NCBI GenBank assembly: GCA_021209875.1
Contig: JAGYVD010000003.1
Location: 5,084,001 to 5,148,000 of the forward strand
Source of the DNA: Rosellinia necatrix
Lineage: Eukaryota; Ascomycota; Sordariomycetes; Xylariales; Xylariaceae
Reading direction: 5' to 3'
Length of the DNA: 64,000 bases
In this document: positions 22,780 through 35,445 of the stretch, piece by piece
Position numbering within the stretch: the first letter of the stretch is position 1
How the letters are laid out: each line of letters opens with the position of its first letter
The notes under the pieces: model-generated
What the model was told of the DNA's origin: nothing
Database searches by the model: none
The model's input: the letters and a program-made list of their open reading frames with translations, nothing else
Position numbers and translations under genes: made by a program

Positions 22780-23705
22780 CGCTCAAGGAAAGAACGGCTT
22801 AAAGTTGAAGATCTGCTATCCGTCACAGAGAGAATATAGGACTGAAGGACTGGATGAGGGTGATATTCTGAAGAAAATTTGCTTCATTAGCGGCAACATT
22901 CGTCGACTTAAATACACTAAGCCTAAGACGAAATTCCACGAAGAAATTTCTAGTACCTAGGGTACGATGAATTTGATTACGTCGCCATCGATGGAACTGA
23001 CATGATGCTTGCGACGCCGGCGACCTACCGGACAGTACCGGACAGCATCGCTCTACCGCGAACCGGCCAGGATCGTGACCAAGGCGACTGAATACCAGAC
23101 TCATCCTGGTCGAGTGCCTACGCCTCGAACGCATGGCCCGATGACTCCTTCCACGCGGCTTTCGATCTAGACCCGAAAGCTGGAGATTGCGAACGAGGCC
23201 ATCCTCGACGTGCCGGCGGAAATCGCAGCATGGGCAAAGACCAGTTCGAGCGCCTTGGCGAAATAGCCCGCGCCATCCATCACGATAGGCTGGCGGACAG
23301 AGAGGCTAGCCGTGAGTTCACGAGTCGTCCACGTGGGAAAAAAAAAAAAGGAAATCTCCTAAACTAGAAATTAACAACGACGCGGGCGTCCCGGGGGGGG
23401 GGAGTCCTCTGGGATCACGGTTCATTCCATCACATCACGGACGCCCAGCCAGCCTGTTGCCGTCGTGACGGGACGATCGATCACTTGGCCGCGTCAACGC
23501 CACAGCGCGTCGAAGCTCGATTCTACCCAGTCAACTTCTACTACAGGTAAACGTAATGACGACTCGGCTGCCTCGACGGTCGCAGCTGAACCTGGCGATA
23601 GCCTGCTATAGCCGGGATATCGGTTGCGTAATAGGGCTACTACATACCTACATACCTCTACATACCTGCCTATACACATCCATACAGGATGGCCAATATG
23701 AAGTA

Positions 23706-23743
23706 GGGGAGGGGGGAGGGTAGGAGGAGGAGGAGGAGGAGGA
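23706..23743 (+). repeat. (AGG)n microsatellite
   Basis: A purine-rich run is followed by about seven AGG triplets in non-coding DNA. Confidence 0.85.
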
Positions 23744-25495
23744 ATAGTTCCGCGCCGCCGCCGTCGCCGTAAGGCACAGTACAGTATCTATTCGATCCTC
23801 GTGGCCGGCCCCTCTCGTATAGTAGCGCTGATAAAACCACAGTTGAAAAAGCTTTGCCATCTAGGCTGGGCAGATTGCTTGATCGAGCGTTGTGGCTGCG
23901 TGCCAACCGATAGTCGGTGCTTGGCAGCGCACACTTCCTCTCGAAATGGAGGGGCTAGCAATGGTTCAAGACTGTCTCGCCAGAGCGCCGTCGACATTGC
24001 TTACATGAGGATTGTAAATTTAGCGTAAGGGTTGTATTTTGCAATACGGCCGATGCAGGTTGACGCTATACAGTAGCACTCCCTGGGCCATGGTCGTGAT
24101 CATCGCAGTATGTATCTGATCATATTATTACTTGGCAGCCAGGTCTGGTCTATACAGTATAGTAGCAATGCAGACGGCGGACGTCGCTAGGACCGTTTAG
24201 CTTCTAAGTCTTTTTTTTTTTTTTCTTGCTGCGGGATTTTGCGACTATCGTAGATTCCGTCGCCGATCGTCGTGAGTAATGTTACTACACACCAGAGGTC
24301 TAGAGGTCCAGCCAGTTAGCCTCACGAATGTGATCCGTTCGCGACTAATACCCGATCGAAAAGCTGCACGACGACCCCGCCCTCGACACACGGTGGTGGT
24401 TCGTTCGTATGCAGGAACCAGTCGCCCTGACATGGATGCGGCGTCGGTTGGGCTCATCGAAAAGCCCGTGTCGTGCGAGGGGGGGGGGAAGAACAAAAGG
24501 GCGTTGGCGTATGGGAGAACAGAGATTTGTGCTGCCTGCAGTGCAGCAGCGTCCAGGGATCAACATGCAAGTCGGGTGGTCAAGCGTCTCTTTCCCCCGC
24601 GAGAGCACGAAGAAAAGAATCCCCGTCCGCCAAGAATACCAAGGAGGGGCCAAGGATGCTTGTCGTGATTATGTATTAATAACCCCAAGGGGGGGTGGAA
24701 GGGATGGAAGGGTTCGGTACGGTAGCGATGGAGGTTAACACACCCTAGCAGGGCTACCGTCGTCCTTTTCACGTGTGAACTGCAGACGGATAAGTCCGCC
24801 AGGACCAGAGCAAAACCGGGATTCTCCCTCGACGTCTCCTTGCCGGGGCGTGCTGGGAACAAGCACCAAGAGCGCTAGGAGAGGAGAGGAGAGAGAGAGG
24901 AGGGGGAGGGAACCCTACCCTTCGCCGCAACCGCCAGGCCAATCGGCGAGTTGTTAATACCTGGGGTGTCTGCATTAGCCCACCCGGTTCGCTTCCCGAT
25001 ACGGCTTCCGGCGCCGGGGATGGTGGTATACCGGACGGGTAGCGCCCTGTAAACTACCCTCTGCCTGCCTATAGTATAACCTCCCTTCGATAAACGCACG
25101 GGTCCTCCTCGACCGCCGGCTGCGACACGGACGAGAAGTGCCGGGGCCTCACGTTCGTTTGGATCGCATGGCGCCAACATAGCGTATGGTGCTAAACATA
25201 TGTCGCGCTTTGAGAGGTTCCGTGAGTCGCGCGTGTGAGCGCGCCACTTAGTTACTACTATGCGACTACTTGTATGTAATGTACTGTACTCTTGTCTAGG
25301 AGGGCGTTCATCTTAAGTTAGACAGGTAGCTAAGCATCTAGGGCACATTAGGTAATTTCTGACCCCCCCAGTCGCCGAAGGTCTGGACTCGAGCACCTCA
25401 GCTGCTAGTTGACTAAGCTAACATTGGCACTCAGGAATGGGAGTCATGAGCCTCTTCTGTCGTGTGCTGGGATGTGTGTACCAAGTAACTACTTG

Positions 25496-25578
25496 TGTGA
25501 GAGAGAGAGTGTGTGCGAGTGTGTGTGAGTGTGTGTGTGCGAGTGTGTGTGTATGTGCGTGTGTGTGTATGTGTATGA
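25496..25578 (+). repeat. GT/GA dinucleotide microsatellite
   Basis: GAGAGAGA is followed by interrupted (GT)n with GCGA and TATG variants, about 80 bp, non-coding. Translated in other frames it gives meaningless THTH or TH-rich peptides. Confidence 0.9.
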
Positions 25579-26279
25579 GAGGTTTTCGTTTGCGCCGCCT
25601 TGGGACCTGAAGGGCTCATGACCTCCCTCGAGAGAGGCTTGAGGGAACCCCTGGCTTAGCATGCAGGCACACACTACACAGACATGGTAAAGCTTGATCC
25701 TCGATGCCCTCCTTACGCGACCCTCCCGTGCCTCTTATCGCCGCTGACGACCGACATTCATCAGCTTTACCAATACGAATGCCGCTTTCGTCCTCATCAC
25801 GAGCGAGGTGTCGTCTCGGCGCCAAGATTGGAAATCGCGAGAAACGTGTCTATTGCTGGCCATCCTCCCCACGCCTCCCCATGCCTCCCCATGCGGAGGC
25901 GGGTGCTACCTGGAGATGCTACTCTTCTCCGAGCCATGTCCACGTCAGCGGTAACCTGTGAGACCCTCACTAGGGAGCTCTGGAAATGTAAATTTGGTAA
26001 TCTTCCTGGATTCATCGCTATATGTTACATCACGAACGGGGACCACGTTTACCGTTTGCGGCAATATAGTCGTTCGGAATAGCATCTTGGCGACATGGTG
26101 AATCGTAGCCTTGTAGAGTTCCAGCCAACCTAGATGAGCCCAAGCGGCGAAAACGCAAGGCCGTGATGACGATTCTCTATTGATTCCTACGATCGAAGCC
26201 GCGTGGCTTCTTGGTCTTCAGACGATACCGGAGAGGATCGTGATATCCTCACTTGAATATCTTCACATGAGATGTGGCC

Positions 26280-26286
26280 TATAAAG
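26280..26286 (+). promoter_or_regulatory. TATA box of the secreted-protein gene
   Basis: A TATAAAG element lies about 100 nt upstream of the ATG at 26387, a plausible distance for a leader of 60-70 nt. A clear TATA box fits a regulated, highly inducible promoter. Confidence 0.5.
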
Positions 26287-26386
26287 CCCCCGTGTGCCCT
26301 TGGTGATAATTCTTTTCTCCCACACTCCTCACCACCCACCCATCCCACCTTGACGGCACTCGAATCCTCTCGCTAATTTTCGTACC

Positions 26387-28388
26387 ATGCCTGGTCCTTC
26401 GTTCGTTTCCGTCCTCGCGGTAGGACTCCAGCTCATGGACCTGTTCGCCCGGGTTCATGGGCAGGACGCCCCCCTTTTCGTTCAGGGAGCTTTGGATGGT
26501 GCCACCGCGTTCGACGACACCTTCAACACTGGAGGCACAATCAGCGTTGGCGGTTTCAACATCACCGTCCCGAAGAACATGCAGGTTGAGTTCCCTGCGG
26601 CGTACGTCCCGTGGAAAGACTTTGCTCGGGATAGTAACTCCATGATTGGGTACGAGACCAATGTAAGTTAACACCATCGAGATGACACATTTTGTTATAT
26701 CTGCACCTGGGACTCGTACCGGGGCATAGGGGCAGAAAGAACGGGGTTCTCTCGAGCAGTTGTGAAACAGTCTTCCCAGTTCTATACAGCCATCACAGTT
26801 GGAAATCTGATCCTGATGTTGCCCTAGGTCATTGGTAATTTCATCAATGGAGTGCCCATAGCGGCTCAAATCCTCACCTACCAATTTTTCGAGGGATTGG
26901 CCAGTGGTTTCATTGAATCGATCGAGTTCTCGACTGGCAAGATGCAGATCAGGAACGGTCCTATCCTGCGCATCAACGACCCCAACGCGGTCTTCTCCGT
27001 CGGGTATACAGAAGCGCCGTTCTTTACCGCAGACGATGAGAGTCCGAGCGTCACTTCGTTCTCCGGGTTCCCCATGTGCGTTCCTCGCAGCGCCACCGAC
27101 CCCAAGTGCCCGTCGACGAACCGTCCCTTCAATGGCCCCGGAACCTTGTAAGTTCCCCTCCCCCCCTCACACTAGCAGCAATGAGCCTCGAGAGATGAAA
27201 AAATAAAAATAAAAATAAAAAAGGGTTGTTTCTAACCGCCGTGGGAATAGCACCGCGCCTGACCCCCTTAGTATGGCCCCTCTCCTGCCCGGCGATTTCA
27301 TCACCTGGGCGGGTATCAAGCGAGGCAACGAGGTCATCGCCTTCAGCATCGTCGCCCAGAACGTACAGATTACGACGCTGCAGGACCTTGTCTACGTCCG
27401 CACCGATCTCGCGCTCCTTGGTATCTCCAACTTTAACGGCAATGCGGAATTAGCCGAGTCTCGTGTAAGTTTATAAAAATAAATAAATAGCCTTTGGATA
27501 TTCCGGCCTTACATACTACCTGACCATCAACCAACTTTATACTAACGAGAGAGAGGGGGGTTATAGATCGTCGGGTACACCTCGAACCCGCGGTCGACGG
27601 TGGCGCTGTACGCGATGGACATCGACCCGTGCACGGGGGCGGTGACGGACCGGATCGTGGCGGCGATCGGCCTGCGCGGGGGCGGCAACCCGCAGAACAA
27701 GTTCGAGTACCGGGCGGACATCCTGTCCGGGTACGCGCGCGACTACCGGGTGGTGGCGGAGATCAACGGCGTGCCCAAGACGCGCGCGACCAAGAACGGC
27801 TTCCTGGCCGGCACCTACGTCCAGCCCGTCAACGTCTGGGTCCACGGCGAGCAGGACGTCCCCGGCGTGCCCCCGCCCGCCAACGACTTCTCCCAGATGC
27901 CCTGGCTCACCGAGGGCCTCGGCCTCGACGAGGACGGCAACCTCTGGGGCCCCCTCGACCCCTTCCCCCAGAGCGGCCTCATCATCGAGGCCCCCGCCTG
28001 CGACGCCCCCGGCCTCCGCTTCGGCGGCGACGTCGTCGACACTGATTGGGTCCCCTCTTGTATGTGAATACCCTCTGGAGAGAGAGAGGGGGAGAGCGCC
28101 GATTACCGTTGCCCCCCTCGCCCACCCCCCCCTCCTCCCCCCTTTCCGCTTCTCGCAGTCGATGAGTAAATGCTGACGCGATCGCCTGCCATAATAGCTT
28201 CCCTGCTCAACGCCACCGTGCCCCTCAACTCGACCGCCGTCAACGCGACGGACGCCAACGCCACCCCCACCCCGGCCCCGGCGGCGAAGAGGCGCAACGT
28301 CCCCAACGTCCGCTGGAGCACGCGCGCCCGCCTGGACTCCACGACCCTGCCCTCCGGGGACCCCGATCTCAACCAGGTCACCGCCTAG
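26387..28388 (+). CDS. secreted protein of unknown function
   Basis: The CDS is join(26387..26662,26828..27147,27272..27464,27567..28059,28198..28388), 490 residues. It starts with a signal peptide (hydrophobic SVLAVGLQLMDLFARVHG) and continues as a well-structured-looking domain (FVQGALDGATAFDDTFNTGG, FSGFPMCVPRSATDP, MAPLLPGDFITWAG, YTSNPRSTVALYAMDIDP). I recall similar proteins as conserved hypothetical secreted proteins of ascomycetes but cannot name a function or catalytic site. The last exon encodes a Thr/Pro-rich linker with four N-glycosylation sequons (NATV, NSTA, NATD, NATP) followed by AAKRRN, a dibasic site of the kind cut by Kex2. All four introns have GT..AG ends and conserve frame. 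Intron 2 contains an AAAAAT repeat. Confidence 0.82.
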
Positions 28389-28991
28389 ATGTCCTAAGAC
28401 ATGTTTTATGTCTGATCGGCGGCAGCGATAGGGGTTAAGTTGCTCCTCGCGGAACTGTCCGTTTGTCTTTCGATTCTTCACTTCTCCGTTATATATGTCA
28501 TATAGCATTTACGCCGCCTGTATATACATCTTTGTCACCTAGGCTATTTTTAAAGGGTAGGGGGAGGAGAGAGAGAGAGAGGTCGAGTTTTGGTGAGTTC
28601 GTCAGTCATTTCCGTTGCTATATATAGTATAGTAGTGTGACAAATCGGTTTGAAATTAATCGGTACCCTAGACGATCCGTGCCGTTCAGGTCTTTTTGAA
28701 TTGTGCCTGACTCGTGACATGAGATGCGATGTATCCGACTGATCACTCACGGACGAGCGAACTCAGGTGCTAATAGGGATCTGGTGGCTCGTTGATAGGT
28801 TCAATCATTTTTCATTAAAAACTCTTGCCACAGTAGCAATGGCTACTACATACTTTCTCAGACGTCCCTATTAATCGGGACGGAGATTGGGTATCTCCTT
28901 GCTCGTTAGACACGGTGGTTCAAAATACCAAGGACCAGCAATCCTGAAGCAACCTCGTAGCCCTCGCGGGAATTCTATCATTAACCGGGGG
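28389..28991. other. intergenic between convergent genes; no gene seen
   Basis: About 600 nt lie between the stops of the secreted protein (rightward) and RTC4 (leftward). They contain a purine run (28557-28584, GGGGAGGAGAGAGAGAGAGA) and TATATA pieces, as expected for shared 3' flanks. Confidence 0.6.
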
Positions 28992-30792
28992 TCAGGTTTC
29001 CGACTCGGTGTCCTCTCCCGTCTCATCGGCCCTCACGGTATCTCGTGTTTCTTCCTGAAGTAGTTCGCCAATCTCAATGCTCTCTTCTAGGACCTGTCTT
29101 GCTCTATCTTCTGTAACGGACATATCCTCCATAATTAAACGTACAGTCAACTCAGGAACAAGCACGGTTTGAACGTATCCAGTGTACGATCGCACAGAGA
29201 TGAGCTTGTCCTCTACTGCTCGTCTGCGAATCACATCGGACAGTGTGTCCATGATAAACTCTGTCATGACTTGCAGCCCTCGGGGCCCATAATAGCCTGG
29301 TGTGAGGTTATCGTTGTTGGTCAGCAGGGTTCGATTCTTTCCAGAATCTACCTTTTCCTTTAAGACTTTGCGATAATGCGATGTTTCGGACCCCTCTAGA
29401 ATATCCTGGAGGAAGCGTTGGTGTGCGCTACAGCGACTGCTCAAGGTTTCCCAGTCAATGGTAGGATAGCCCTTTTCCGTCCCCGCCTTTGCTGCGGATT
29501 GTCGCTTGTGTAGTCTACAGAAGGTAGTCTGCTGCTTTACGCTCATCTTCCCATGGGTCGAATACTTTTCAAGAAGCTTGCGATCAACCACCTGATGGCA
29601 CATCGGACATCTGGGTATCGTTATATAACCGGCTTCCTCAATCTCTGAATGGCTCAAAGCAAAGTCTTGCGACTCGCCAGGGGTTGCTGGAGCACCCAGC
29701 GAGACACTATCGTCGAATGAATCAATATCTTCTAGACCTGGCACTTTGAAGACGGGGATGACCTGGGGTGATCCCTCTTCTGAGCGTTTCCGCTGTAATG
29801 CCTGTTTAACTCGTGCGCTGTTGCGCGGCCCTTTAGTTGTTGGATGAGATGTTCCTGGCTTTCTATTCTCTGCATATTCGACTACGGGGCTTATGTCCCT
29901 CGTGTGACGCTTTCTCGGCGTTGAGAGAGGAGACGAACTGTGTTGAGGAATCCTCTTGAAGCGAGGCTTTGAGTTCTCTGACTCGTCAAAGTCTGAGCCC
30001 TGCGTCTCAGCCTTGAACGATTTCCGAGGGGATTGCGATTTCATCGGGCTAATACTCGAGACGCGATGAAAAGAATTATCGGCTAAAGTACGTTGTGCTG
30101 CTAAAATATTAGCGTTTAAGCAAGGTATGGATTCCCCCGTACTTACGACTATATTGTGAGGCCAAAGACAGGTGATGCTCATCGGGAGAGGAAGATGTTG
30201 GTTGTGATCCATTCGGTCTTTTGGTCTTCTGCTGTAACCCGTATTTTGTCGCAATCTGCTGCTTCTTCTTCTTCTGGCGAGGGGCTTTGAGCTCCTCTTC
30301 TAGCTCGTTAGCTTCTGTTGGTTGGTCTTCTTCGGCAGGTCGTTTAGACCCTACGGAGCTGGACACTTCTTCGATTATGTGACCACGCGGCCTCGGCCCA
30401 TAGGCCGTGGGCCGCCTGATTTTTGGCTTACCAGGCCGGGTCTTGCTAACTCTAGATGATGTGAATGCGGGTTTGCTGAAGGTGGTTGTGTGAATATCCG
30501 CAGTTCGACGCCTATCGTAGTCCTCGTCTGAACTGTCATCACCATTTGAAGCAGCTTGTGTTTTTGGGGTGTTTTCTGGCTCGGAATCGGTACTCTCAGG
30601 CGGTGCTGTTACAGAGTCATCATGCAGGAGGTCCGATTCCCCTTTTATACTGCAGGATGGTGCCTCGACTTTCTGTCGTTTGGTGGGCTGCAAGAGTTTG
30701 CCATTGACCTGTGTAAGGGGCGGCCCCCCGGAGAATTTTTTATTTAAGCCTACCAGCCGCTCCTTGACGGATGATGGCCGAGGCTCCATCAT
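28992..30792 (-). CDS. rtc4: RTC4-like protein (restriction of telomere capping 4)
   Basis: The CDS is complement(join(28992..30100,30147..30792)), 584 residues. The first 370 residues are disordered, basic and Ser/Pro-rich with several potential nuclear localisation clusters (KRQK, RQKKKKQQ, RKRH). The C-terminal third (about residue 380 to the end) is the RTC4 domain: CPMCHQVV, then FCRLHKRQ, IDWETLSSRCSAHQRFLQDI, SYYRKVLK-like SHYRKVLKEK, PGYYGPRGLQVMTEFIMDTL and VLVPELTVRLIMEDM. In yeast, Rtc4 was named for an effect on telomere capping defects; its biochemical role is not known. The 46-nt intron has donor GTAAGT, acceptor TTTTAG and conserves frame. It is head to head with dynamitin. Confidence 0.85.
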
Positions 30793-31655
30793 TGGCGCTT
30801 CTTTTCTCGCGGTATGACCGGCGGGAGAGATGGTAAGGATGCGCTATGCGACACACCAAACGTGAACAGCCTGCTCAGCATTGGTTGAGCAGATGATATA
30901 GCGGCGACATCAAGCCGATGTCGTGTGCATTACACAATACCTGAGGGTTGACCTGGGGGTTGACCTGGGGGTTGACCAGCGGCTAAGCCTCAGCTCTGGG
31001 GCTGCTGTAGGGCCCTTGAAGGGATGCCGGGGGAGAGTAGAGGTTTGGCACAGAAGAGGGATGGATATCTGGTCGGTCGGTCGTCGTCAATCCGCTTGCT
31101 CACGCTACGCTGCGGTTACGGCTGAGCGACGACGCGTGAAACTCGCAGTGACTAGGTACTTAGCAAGTAGAGAGATGATGTTCTGGCATGGTGCGCGTAC
31201 CGTGTGAGTGTGCATGCTTTGCTGTTCATAAAACCACTGCCACAAAGTAAGACAGTATTTGTGCAAAAGCAGGCAGTACATATACTGTATGCATAACATT
31301 TCAGCAGGTACCTACAACATCTAGCAGCTCTTCTGCAGTGCATTCTGCAGTGCACTAGCGTCTCTGGGGCGGTTGAGCACTGCGGCAGCTGTGGGTGCCC
31401 CTGGTTTTATTCCTGCACTTACTTCATACCTAGGTGCATGCATGTGTGCCATGGCTAAGTAAGTACGTACCTAGGCAGGTACTGGTTATCATTGACCCTT
31501 ATTCCTGATCTCTTGTTCCTCTCTTCAACTTGATAACTATCGTGGGTTTGTCCTCAGCAACACCTCCATCATTGTTACCCAGCACTAACCCCTCCCCCGA
31601 CGTGCACTATCAAAGATCGGCTGTCAACCATACGAAGCACCCCCAAGGCTCTGCA
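30793..31655. promoter_or_regulatory. shared divergent promoter region, RTC4 and dynamitin
   Basis: About 860 nt separate the two start codons. The region includes a 12-bp tandem repeat (GGTTGACCTGGG, about 2.7 copies, 30946-30977) and several TACCTAGG/CAGGTACC-type motifs at 31305-31320 and 31470-31490. No coding frame is supported. Confidence 0.55.
30946..30977 (+). repeat. 12-bp tandem repeat
   Basis: GGTTGACCTGGG is repeated about 2.7 times without mismatch in the divergent promoter. Confidence 0.85.
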
Positions 31656-33070
31656 ATGGCTGTCAATCGAAAATATGCCGACTTGCCCGACCTGGTATTA
31701 TTGCATGCCCCTCTCGTGCCCTTGTCCTCTTCTCCGTCGCTAATATTCTACAGGACTCTGCGCCTGATATTTACGAGACCCCAGAATTAACGGATGACAA
31801 TTCAACAGTTCCTGTACGAGCATCATCACGGGAAAAGCATTGCTGCTAGATCATGGCCGAACCCAACTAATACCCATCCCAGACAACGGTCGGCAGGTCG
31901 CTATCCGATAATGAATTCGACGATGATGACGACGACGACACGGATGGCCCTGGCATATCCCACTCGCGGCTACGTATAAATCAAGCTCGGACACGCTTCA
32001 TGCCATCCCAGGTTGATGCCCGAGATGTAGATTTCTCTGACCGGGTAAACGGAAAGCGTAAATCCTACCGAGCCTCGAGCAGAAGGCACCGAATTCTCCA
32101 AGATGGCACGGCCGAAATCGGTGACCTGAGTGACGAAAGTGATGGCGAAACTCTAGAAAGAAAGATCGCACGTTTGAAGCGTGAGATCCAGGAAGTGAAA
32201 GAGGAATGCGGTAAACAAAAGGCAGAGTCTGGTGATATGCTATCTCAGCACGATACGGAGCTTACGACACTTAGCCAAGCATTGGAGGAGCTATCGACCC
32301 AGCCCGAAGAAGTGTTTGGCCCCCGGGCTCGACCTACGAGGTCCATGCGTGATCCTGCCAAGGAACAGGAAGACGTGTCGCCCGCATCCGTGGACAATGC
32401 CACTTATACCGTTACCTATGCACCCAGCTACGATCAAAGCCATGCCCTAGCGAAGGCTGCCGGTTTCGATTGGCGGCTTGCCCTCCTGGAGAAGGCAATC
32501 GGCATCTCCTCAGCCGCAACGCCTGATCTCGAGGGCAATAGCCTACCTCGCGCCATCCTACCCACGCTCGAGACACTTCAGAATCAGATCATGACTTTGT
32601 CAGAGGCATCCACCTCATCACTTGATAGCATCAGTCGCCGAGTACGGACCTTGACGCAAGAGGCGGAACAGTTGGAAAAATCTAGAAAAGCTGCGAAGGT
32701 AGCGCAAGAGGAACTATCCTCGGCTGGTGGCTTTGTAGTGGACACGGATGACGTAGAGCAAGTCGCCAAGATTAATGCCTTGTATGGGACATTGCCAACC
32801 ATTGAGAGCCTCACGCCTCTATTGCCGCCATTGCTGGATAGACTACGCTCGCTGAGAGCTATTCACGCCGATGCAGCAACAGCTAGTGACACGCTGGAGC
32901 GTATTGAGAAATCTCAGAGCGAAATGGCATCCGATATTAAACAATGGAGGGATGGGCTGGAGAAGATTGAGGAGGCAATGAGTGAGGGCCAAACATCCAT
33001 GTCCGGAAATATGAAGGTGGTCGAAGGATGGGTGAAGGAACTTGAGGCGAAGATGGCCCAGCTATCATGA
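31656..33070 (+). CDS. dynamitin (dynactin p50 subunit)
   Basis: The CDS is join(31656..31694,31754..31813,31883..33070), 428 residues. The N-terminus has the dynamitin hallmark KYADLPDL followed by DSAPDIYETPELTDD, which is formed only by joining exons 1 and 2. An acidic run (seven Asp) and a basic segment lie ahead of three coiled-coil stretches: ETLERKIARLKREIQEVKEE, TLTQEAEQLEKSRKAAKVAQ, and the C-terminal SEMASDIKQWRDGLEKIEEA. Dynamitin organises the shoulder of dynactin, the complex that lets dynein carry nuclei and vesicles along microtubules. Introns are 59 and 69 nt, and all exon joins are phase 0. The ATG at 31656 is chosen because it gives the family N-terminus. Confidence 0.93.
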
Positions 33071-33652
33071 AGAGCACAACGCTATTTGGCATGTGCATGC
33101 TGCCTGCTTTTGTACCGATACCCCTGTAGTGCACATGAAGAGTCATGGGAAATCTAATAATGATGACTCTACGCGATATCGCCATCACAACTAATGCCTT
33201 TTAAATGGTAATTGCTTCTAATAGCTGACATCAATACAATAGCATAAGATTTTCCTTTTGTTTCGGCGATTAAGCGAAGCTGTGGAAAGCTAAATCCAAA
33301 CTTTAGAATTCTTGTAGAATTAGAAGACGGCACGGCACGGCAAAATCAAAACTCGGTATTTGCCTAGTGTTAGCTAAGCCTCCATGCAAATCCTAGCCGG
33401 AACCTACACAAAACGGGAGCAAGGGCCGGTCTTTTAATCAAAGCCCAAGGCTATCTGTTATTACTTGAAAGATTTGAAAGCGGCAAATGCTAAGAAGTAT
33501 TTGTGTACTGTATTCCTAATATTAATTTTTTGAAGATGGTTGATGAATACTTGATTGCATACCTTGTAACTAACTCATATAAGTCATCGCTCTTTGACTC
33601 ATTATAGAGTAGGTTAAGTACCTGTTTCCCTTCGACCCCCTGTTATTCTCTC

Positions 33653-33676
33653 TTTTTTTTTTTTTTTTTTTTTTTT
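33653..33676 (+). repeat. poly-T run
   Basis: Twenty-four consecutive T in the region upstream of adenylate cyclase. Confidence 0.9.
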
Positions 33677-34125
33677 CCACCTTCCCCCTCCCTTGTCGCG
33701 GTAACATCCGCTTCACGTAGTGTTTGCTTGGCAAGGCAGAATCGTCGCACAGAGCGAACTGTTTGACTAGTATTCACCCAAATTTAGTGATCTTATAATA
33801 GGGAAGCTCACCTTACCCAGAGCAGGCCGTTTGGATACTCCAGAATTAGGTTATTCTGGAAGAACAATAAAGCAGTAGCATAAATCCAGGCCGTTGGGAT
33901 TGTTATGCAGGTGGCTTGTTGTTGCTATTTGTAGCCACATCAACGAGAGAATGTGGGGGAGGGGCCTAGGGTAGCCCAAGCTTATAACTGACAGTGCCAG
34001 AATCATGCAACTTAACTAGGCAGATTAAGGTTAGCACTATAGATATTTTGGTGTGAGACTGCATAGTAGAGTGGAGGAGGTACAGTCACTCTACTTGCCT
34101 CCCTGACCTAGAAGCCTACCCAGGT

Positions 34126-34162
34126 AGGTACATCACAGAAGCCTAGGTAGGTAGGTATTGCC
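34126..34162 (+). repeat. cluster of AGGTAGGTA/CCTAGG motifs
   Basis: CCCAGGTAGGTAC and GCCTAGGTAGGTAGGTA occur within 37 bp. The same motifs recur at 34785-34805, 54261-54311, 54966-54985 and 55033-55045, always outside genes. Confidence 0.75.
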
Positions 34163-35402
34163 AATTACACGGTGACAATATCTCGACGTACCTACCGTAC
34201 CAAGTCGGGCGAGGAGGCTGTGGTAGAAGAGTGTATTAGACTTGTTTCGATTGATGCGGTCGAATGATAGCTGTTTCCGATGAATGCGAGTTTAGATTAC
34301 CTAACATGACCCATGGTTAACGTAGGTACGTGATCCTTCAGTCTTAGAAGTGCCAACTTGGCTTGTCATACCTCCATTCTGGCGATCCTCAACTGACTGT
34401 AGGCGTAGTTACCCATCGTTAGAATCCTCAGATTATTTGTCCAGATCTAGCTACCCTTGGGTAGCCAATTCCTCACGGAGCCCTGCATCTTTAGCTAGGT
34501 AACCAGCCAACTCTGGATTTACAGTATTGCCGGTATTATCTCAGCCTGCTTTATAAAGTACTGGAGATATCAATGCTAAAATTACAATGAATGGAGATCC
34601 TTCAAGGCATGCCAATTGGTACCATGGTAAGCACCTGAGAAGTTGTTAGATACTGTGGGTTAGGTACCTCTTAGTATGGAAGTATGAAGCGAGCACACAG
34701 ACTCCCACCATCCGCTTGCCATCCGTCAGAACCCGTAGCCTGACTGTACCCCTCTTACATCTTCCCGCGAACAGTACCTCAGTAAGTACCTAGGTAGGTA
34801 GGTAAGCGGGAGGGAAGCAGCGAGGCGGACAAGTACCTGGGTAGAGGAGGTAGATACTGGTAGGTATGAAGTACATAGGTAGACTGCTAGATACCTAGGG
34901 TTAGGTGACACCTACTACGTACAGGTAGGTACCGGATGGTTAGAGACCTCCATGCCCCGTCAAGAGGTAGGTTATTTGACAACGTGGTCGGTCGTTCTTC
35001 TCGCTTTCTTGCTTTTCCCCAGAAAGAGTCTCGGCCCACATACTTCAACACTGCCAACTTATCTAGCGTAAACCACCGCCACCACTAGTTCCCAGCATCT
35101 ACCCAGGGCTACCTAGGCAAATGCTAAATCAAGTACAGTACCCATCTAGGCTGTCTGCTTACCTTGCCTTGCTTGCCTGCTGTCTCCGTCCCTTGGGTAC
35201 CCCCGGCAGAACATAGGTAGCAACTGTAGAAGGTACCTACAGAAAGCGCCAGCTATGTTTACCTGCTGTATGCGCCTGTGATCTACACCCGCCTACAGTA
35301 CAATACCGCCCAGATTTCCTCGTCGCAGCCACCCACCACTCTATCACTCTCCGCTGACTTCGAAAGAGCACATACATATATACTCCCACAGCAGCCAGAT
35401 GT

Positions 35403-35445
35403 AGACGCACACATACGCACACACACACACATACGCACACCTACA
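35403..35445 (+). repeat. CA-rich microsatellite
   Basis: Interrupted (CA)n with TACG units, non-coding, about 220 nt before the adenylate cyclase start. Confidence 0.8.

Larger units (their letters stand above)
22780..26386. other. intergenic, 3.6 kb; promoters and microsatellites
   Basis: This stretch holds the upstream regions of the leftward oxidase and the rightward secreted-protein gene. No intact gene is seen. It contains an A-run and a G-run (23338-23350, 23393-23401), an AGG repeat, a T-run near 24211-24224 and a GT-rich microsatellite. A short GC3-rich piece at about 23177-23266 could be a coding relic but is too short to call. Confidence 0.5.

Noticed and set aside
23177..23266. 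Short GC3-rich piece (LEIANEAILDVPAEIAAWAK)
   Set aside because: Only 30 codons between stops, no flanking exon or homology recognised; could be a relic but is not callable.
25431..25674. THTHTH-rich peptides
   Set aside because: Translation of the GT microsatellite in different frames; not coding.
27561..28508. 315-codon minus-strand frame
   Set aside because: Antisense shadow of the GC3-rich exons 4 and 5 of the secreted-protein gene; Gly/Val/Asp-biased composition.
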